From the NCBI GenBank assembly GCA_947177715.1, contig CAMWVM010000041.1, positions 1 to 9,615 on the forward strand: DNA of 9,615 nt, read 5' to 3'. Of the stretch, positions 6,099-9,615 are shown piece by piece (position 1 is the stretch's first letter; every line of letters begins with the position of its first letter). The stretch is from an uncultured Ruminococcus sp. GTDB lineage: Bacteria > Bacillota > Clostridia > Oscillospirales > Ruminococcaceae. Both the position numbers and the translations under genes were made by a program. The notes beneath the pieces were generated by a model that saw only the letters and a program-made list of their open reading frames with translations, had not been told where the DNA came from and ran no database searches.

Positions 6099-6170
6099 AT
6101 CTTTCTTTTATTCGACACAACTACATAAAATTATACCACACTAACATATGAATGTCAAATAAGATAAGGA
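6094..6170. repeat. 10-bp inverted repeat in the divergent intergenic region
   Basis: TCCTTATCTT (6094-6103) and its exact reverse complement AAGATAAGGA (6161-6170) lie 57 bp apart. They flank the zinc-ribbon promoter and form the ribosome-binding regions of both divergent genes. The same 10 bases precede folT on the minus strand (2036-2045), so a shared extended ribosome-binding context is the simplest explanation. An operator is possible. Confidence 0.5.
6130..6158 (-). promoter_or_regulatory. Consensus sigma-A promoter of the zinc-ribbon gene
   Basis: On the minus strand, TTGACA (6153-6158) and TATAAT (6130-6135) both match consensus exactly and are separated by 17 bp. TGG before the -10 box gives an extended -10. 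The predicted start is near 6123, about 31 nt before the ATG. The cls gene diverges from here. Its own promoter is not clear and would have to overlap this one in the 88-bp gap. Confidence 0.9.
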
Positions 6171-6180
6171 ATAAACTCAC

Positions 6181-7683
6181 ATGAAAAAACTATTTAAATA
6201 TTACCTTGGAAGAATCATTATAAACGGATTATTTTTGGCAATACAGCTATTTTTGATTATTGGATGTTTCTGTTATGTATGTTTACATTGGAGATGGATA
6301 AACGTAGTAATCAGTATCATTGCACTTATACTTGCTTTAAAAATAGCGGTAAAGCAATGCAATATTCCATGCAGGATGGGCTGGATAATCGGAGTGTTAT
6401 TTTTACCGGTTTTATTTATTCCAATGTATATTTTATATGGCAGAGGTTCGGCCTTAAAGAAGATACAGCGTTATCTCAAGGATAATCCCATGCCGTTGAA
6501 TAAATCCAAAGAAACTAACGCTCCATTAAGAATACGCAAGCAATTCCAAGGATTAAGTGCTGTTAGCGGTCTTCCTGTATACAGTAATTCCGAATGCGAA
6601 TATTATCCAACGGGAGAATCGTTTTTTGAAGCAATGAAAAATGACTTAGAAAGTGCTGAAAAATACATTTTCCTTGAGTTTTTTATTATTAACTTCGGCT
6701 GCATGTGGGATGAAACTTTAGCTATACTTGAAAAGAAAATAAAACAAGGCGTTAAAGTATATATTTTATACGATGATTTAGGCACAATTGCGTTACTTCC
6801 TCCTGACTTTCTTAAACAGATGAAAAGCAAAGGAATAACTGCCAAGATATTCAATTTATTTAACGGAAGAATAACTCCTCAAATTAACTATCGTGACCAC
6901 CGAAAGATTGTTGTGGTTGATGGAAAAATCGCTATTACAGGCGGCGCTAACATTGCGGACGAATACATCAACAAAATCTCCCCCTACGGATATTGGAAAG
7001 ACACAGCAATTAGAGTTAAAGGCAATGCTGTGAACACATTTACGGCGATGTTCATACAGATGTGGAACATGAGCGGAAATACTTTAAATTATAAGGATTT
7101 TCTTGTTTACAATCAGAAAACCATCGAAGCAAATGAATCGGCAATTTTGCCATTTGCCGATTACCCAATGTGCTCCATTGGATTTACAGAGAGAGCCTTT
7201 CTCAACATGATAAACAATGCTCAGAGTGAGATAAATATAACCACACCCTACCTTGTGCCTGACAGCAGGCTGTTGTCTGCGTTATGTCTTGCTTCCGAAA
7301 ATGGAATCAAGGTAAGGCTTTTTACGCCTGAAATACCGGATAAAAAGTACGTTCACATTGTAACCAGAGCAAATTATGTCACCCTTTTAAAATGCGGTGT
7401 AGAAATATATGAATTTTCTGATGGATTTATACACGCCAAATCAATTTTATGCGATAATGAAATCGCATATGTGGGTTCAGCAAATCTTGATTACCGCAGT
7501 TTATACATTCACTTTGAAAGCGGCGCTGTTATGTATAAAACCAAATCTGTAAACCAGCTCAGAAAAGACATAGAGGACCTTTTAAAATCAAGCAAAAAAA
7601 TCAGCCTTAACGATCCGAGAATCGTCAAAGCTGAAAAAAATATAATATATATTTTTTTAAGAATATTTTCAGGCCTGCTGTAA
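6181..7683 (+). CDS. cls: Cardiolipin synthase (phospholipase D superfamily)
   Basis: A membrane enzyme that joins two phosphatidylglycerol molecules into cardiolipin and glycerol. The 500-residue length is typical. The N-terminus has three hydrophobic segments (about 12-34, 38-55 and 66-86). Two PLD HKD motifs follow: HRKIVVVD (His240, Lys242, Asp247) with downstream GGANIADEYI, and HAKSILCD (His418, Lys420, Asp425) with GSANLDYRS. Both active-site halves are therefore intact. The ATG at 6181 has AAGGA (6166-6170) 10 nt upstream, a rather long spacing. The gene is alone on the plus strand here, divergent from the zinc-ribbon gene. Its stop lies 4 bp from the stop of the converging topoisomerase gene. 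No convincing promoter was found in the 88-bp upstream gap. Confidence 0.96.
   Translation: MKKLFKYYLGRIIINGLFLAIQLFLIIGCFCYVCLHWRWINVVISIIALILALKIAVKQCNIPCRMGWIIGVLFLPVLFIPMYILYGRGSALKKIQRYLKDNPMPLNKSKETNAPLRIRKQFQGLSAVSGLPVYSNSECEYYPTGESFFEAMKNDLESAEKYIFLEFFIINFGCMWDETLAILEKKIKQGVKVYILYDDLGTIALLPPDFLKQMKSKGITAKIFNLFNGRITPQINYRDHRKIVVVDGKIAITGGANIADEYINKISPYGYWKDTAIRVKGNAVNTFTAMFIQMWNMSGNTLNYKDFLVYNQKTIEANESAILPFADYPMCSIGFTERAFLNMINNAQSEINITTPYLVPDSRLLSALCLASENGIKVRLFTPEIPDKKYVHIVTRANYVTLLKCGVEIYEFSDGFIHAKSILCDNEIAYVGSANLDYRSLYIHFESGAVMYKTKSVNQLRKDIEDLLKSSKKISLNDPRIVKAEKNIIYIFLRIFSGLL
7634..7658. repeat. Perfect AT-only inverted repeat inside the 3' end of cls
   Basis: An 11-bp stem (A7 plus TATA, pairing with TATA plus T7) surrounds a 3-nt loop, ATA. 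It is symmetrical, so both transcripts form the same hairpin. It ends 25 bp before the last base of cls and codes for part of KNIIYIFL. No other terminator was found in the convergent junction, so this might slow or end transcription from either side, but an all-AT stem is weak. Confidence 0.4.
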
Positions 7684-7687
7684 CCGA

Positions 7688-9615
7688 TTAAAGCGTCATT
7701 TGATCTGGATCAGGGATATCTTTAGCGAAACAGCCTGCTACTGGAATTGATTTACTACGATATTTCGCCAATTCCTCTGCGGTTTCCTCGTCAACAACAA
7801 AAGCCTTTTCTACTGTTGACTTAGCTTTCAGAGTCATAACCTGAACGCCGATTGTATCTCTTGTTGCTTTCGGCATAAGCAAAGCTGTATCAAAAATCAT
7901 TGCCCTGCCGTTAGTGGTTCTAAGCATTATCAAAGCGTTCTCCTGCACATTAAACACTGCTATTAATTTTGATTTTGCAGAATAAGCATTGGATAGCTTC
8001 TTTCTGTTTGTTTTAGTTTCATATGCCTTTATTGGAACCTTTGCAACTTTACCATTTTCATATACAAAAATAATATACCCTGAATAATCCGTAGTCGTCA
8101 CCATTGTCCGAACATTTTCGCCATCCTCAAATGATAGCTTTACCGGAACATAATCACCTAACGCACTGGCTTTTGTATCATCAAACTGGGAAGCCCTTGA
8201 TTTATAAACCGTAGCTTTGTCAGTAAAGAACAGCAATTCAGTTTTATTTGTAGCGTCCATTTCTCGGGAAATAAAATCTCCCTCTTTAAGCTTCTGGTCA
8301 CTTGCCATTCTTAGAGACTGAGGTGTAATTTTCTTAAAATAACCACTATCGGACAGGAAAAGTCTGCAAGGATAATCGGGTGTTTCGTCCTCCACTTCAA
8401 CCTCTTCGATATCAGATTTATAGAAAAACTGTGTTTTTCTTGGCTGACCGTATTTCTTTATTACGTCTTTCAGTTCATTTATGATAATAGTTTTAATCTT
8501 ACGGTTACTGTCGAGGGTATCCATAAGCTCTGCGATTTCCTTTTCCAGTGCGTCTGTTTCGGAAATACGATTTAAGATATACTCCCTGTTAAGGTGACGA
8601 AGTTTTATTTCAGCAACATATTCTGCTTGAATTTCATCAATAGAAAAACCTATCATAAGGTTAGGAACAACCTCTGACTCTTCCTCAGTTTCACGGACGA
8701 TCTTTATTGCCTTGTCAATATCAATCAATATTTTTCCCAAGCCCTTAAGCAAATGCAGCTTAGCTTTCTTTTTCTCCAAATCATACGCAATACGTCTTTT
8801 TACGCAGTCCATACGAAAAGCTGTCCACTCTTTTAAAATATCATAAACACCCATAACTCTTGGATAGCCCTGAACAAGAATATTGAAATTGCATGAATAG
8901 CTATCCTGAAGTGGAGTAAGCTTATAGAGTTTTTGCATTAACTTATCAGGATCTACGCCTCTTTTAAGATCGATACCGATTGTAAGACCTGTTTTATCAG
9001 TTTCGTCACGGATATACTGAATCTCTCTGATTTTACCTGCCTTTACAAGGGCAATAATTTTTTCAATAATAGCCTCGACTGTGGTCGTTGCCGGTATCTC
9101 TGTTATTTCAAGGCAATTTGCCTTTTTATCATAGGAATACTTTGCTCTCAGCTTAACTGAACCTTTTCCTGTACGGTAGATTTTGTCCAATTCTTCTTCA
9201 TCGTATAAAGCAAATGCTCCTCCGGGGAAATCCGGTCCTTTTAAGGTTTCAATGGCATTATGTTCGGGATTTCTCATAAGGGCTATTGCTGTTTCACAGA
9301 CCTCTGTCAAATTAAACGAGCACACTGCCGACGCCATTGAAACGCCGATTCCCACATTGGCATTTACAAGTATTGACGGAAATGTTGCGGGAAGCAATGT
9401 GGGTTCCTGCATGGTATTATCATAGTTCGGTACAAAATCCACTGTATTTTTATCAATATCACGGAACAATTCGTTACAGATAGGTTCCAGCTTCGCCTCT
9501 GTATAACGAGATGCTGCATATGCCATATCTCTTGAATATGCCTTTCCAAAGTTACCCTTTGATTCCACATATGGATGCAAAAGAGATTCGTTGCCCCTTG
9601 CAAGACGCACCATAG
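7688..9615 (-). CDS. Type IIA DNA topoisomerase subunit A (ParC/GyrA family), 5' end missing
   Basis: The DNA breaking-and-rejoining subunit of topoisomerase IV or gyrase, acting with an ATPase B subunit (ParE/GyrB) that is not in the window. At least 642 codons are present. By comparison with E. coli GyrA, roughly 90-100 N-terminal residues, including the quinolone-resistance region, lie past the right edge. The visible part starts near the GNFG motif. The catalytic tyrosine is in SRYTE (codon 9503-9505). NYDNTMQEPTLLPATFPSILVN and GIGVSMAS follow, then the tower, a charged helical region likely to be coiled coil, and a C-terminal beta-pinwheel. No GyrA box (QRRGGRG-like) is seen; the equivalent place reads TNRKKLSNAYSAKSKL. 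This favours a topoisomerase IV-type decatenase over a supercoiling gyrase, but the paralogue assignment is not certain. The gene ends 4 bp from cls, tail to tail. Confidence 0.93.
   Translation of the reverse strand, partial: MVRLARGNESLLHPYVESKGNFGKAYSRDMAYAASRYTEAKLEPICNELFRDIDKNTVDFVPNYDNTMQEPTLLPATFPSILVNANVGIGVSMASAVCSFNLTEVCETAIALMRNPEHNAIETLKGPDFPGGAFALYDEEELDKIYRTGKGSVKLRAKYSYDKKANCLEITEIPATTTVEAIIEKIIALVKAGKIREIQYIRDETDKTGLTIGIDLKRGVDPDKLMQKLYKLTPLQDSYSCNFNILVQGYPRVMGVYDILKEWTAFRMDCVKRRIAYDLEKKKAKLHLLKGLGKILIDIDKAIKIVRETEEESEVVPNLMIGFSIDEIQAEYVAEIKLRHLNREYILNRISETDALEKEIAELMDTLDSNRKIKTIIINELKDVIKKYGQPRKTQFFYKSDIEEVEVEDETPDYPCRLFLSDSGYFKKITPQSLRMASDQKLKEGDFISREMDATNKTELLFFTDKATVYKSRASQFDDTKASALGDYVPVKLSFEDGENVRTMVTTTDYSGYIIFVYENGKVAKVPIKAYETKTNRKKLSNAYSAKSKLIAVFNVQENALIMLRTTNGRAMIFDTALLMPKATRDTIGVQVMTLKAKSTVEKAFVVDEETAEELAKYRSKSIPVAGCFAKDIPDPDQMTL

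Overview
The window reads as one contig of a low-GC, Gram-positive, spore-forming Clostridia, most likely a Ruminococcus/Oscillospiraceae-type gut bacterium. This is inferred from the AT-rich codon use, strong AGGAGG ribosome-binding sites, near-consensus sigma-A promoters, a SpoIIM homologue, an ECF-type folate transporter under a tetrahydrofolate (THF) riboswitch, and zinc-ribbon/PASTA membrane proteins. The first 79 bases are not genomic. They are an Illumina P5 / Nextera read-through preceded by a T run, so natural sequence starts at base 80.

Layout: from the left, six genes lie on the minus strand. They are a truncated spoIIM-like gene (80-456), proC (511-1311), a folT-like ECF substrate-binding gene (1418-2026) with a THF riboswitch leader (about 2106-2207), pfkA (2266-3228), a zinc-ribbon/kinase-fold/PASTA membrane protein (3366-5162) and a small zinc-ribbon membrane protein (5277-6092). 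A divergent plus-strand cardiolipin synthase gene (6181-7683) follows. It converges, with only 4 bp between stop codons, on a partial minus-strand type IIA topoisomerase subunit A gene (7688-9615) that runs off the right edge.

Regulation: four minus-strand genes have sigma-A promoters with exactly 17-bp spacers (proC, pfkA, the PASTA protein and the zinc-ribbon protein). The minus-strand genes are therefore mostly separate units rather than one operon. spoIIM is the exception: it follows proC by 54 bp with no obvious promoter. The proC promoter sits inside the loop of the hairpin that appears to terminate folT.

Most notable: the 'kinase' at 3366-5162 has lost the VAIK lysine (now Arg76), the HRD aspartate (Gly190) and the DFG aspartate (Gly208), while keeping the fold motifs, a transmembrane helix and two PASTA domains. 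It is predicted to be a PASTA pseudokinase. Directly upstream is a second protein with the same plan: N-terminal zinc ribbon, one membrane helix and an outside domain. The two may form a cell-envelope sensing pair (inference). The remaining genes are housekeeping functions: proline synthesis, folate uptake, glycolysis, cardiolipin synthesis and chromosome topology. There is no sign of mobile elements, CRISPR arrays, tRNA or rRNA genes. No gene-free stretch exceeds 300 bases; the longest, 2027-2265, holds the riboswitch and leader.
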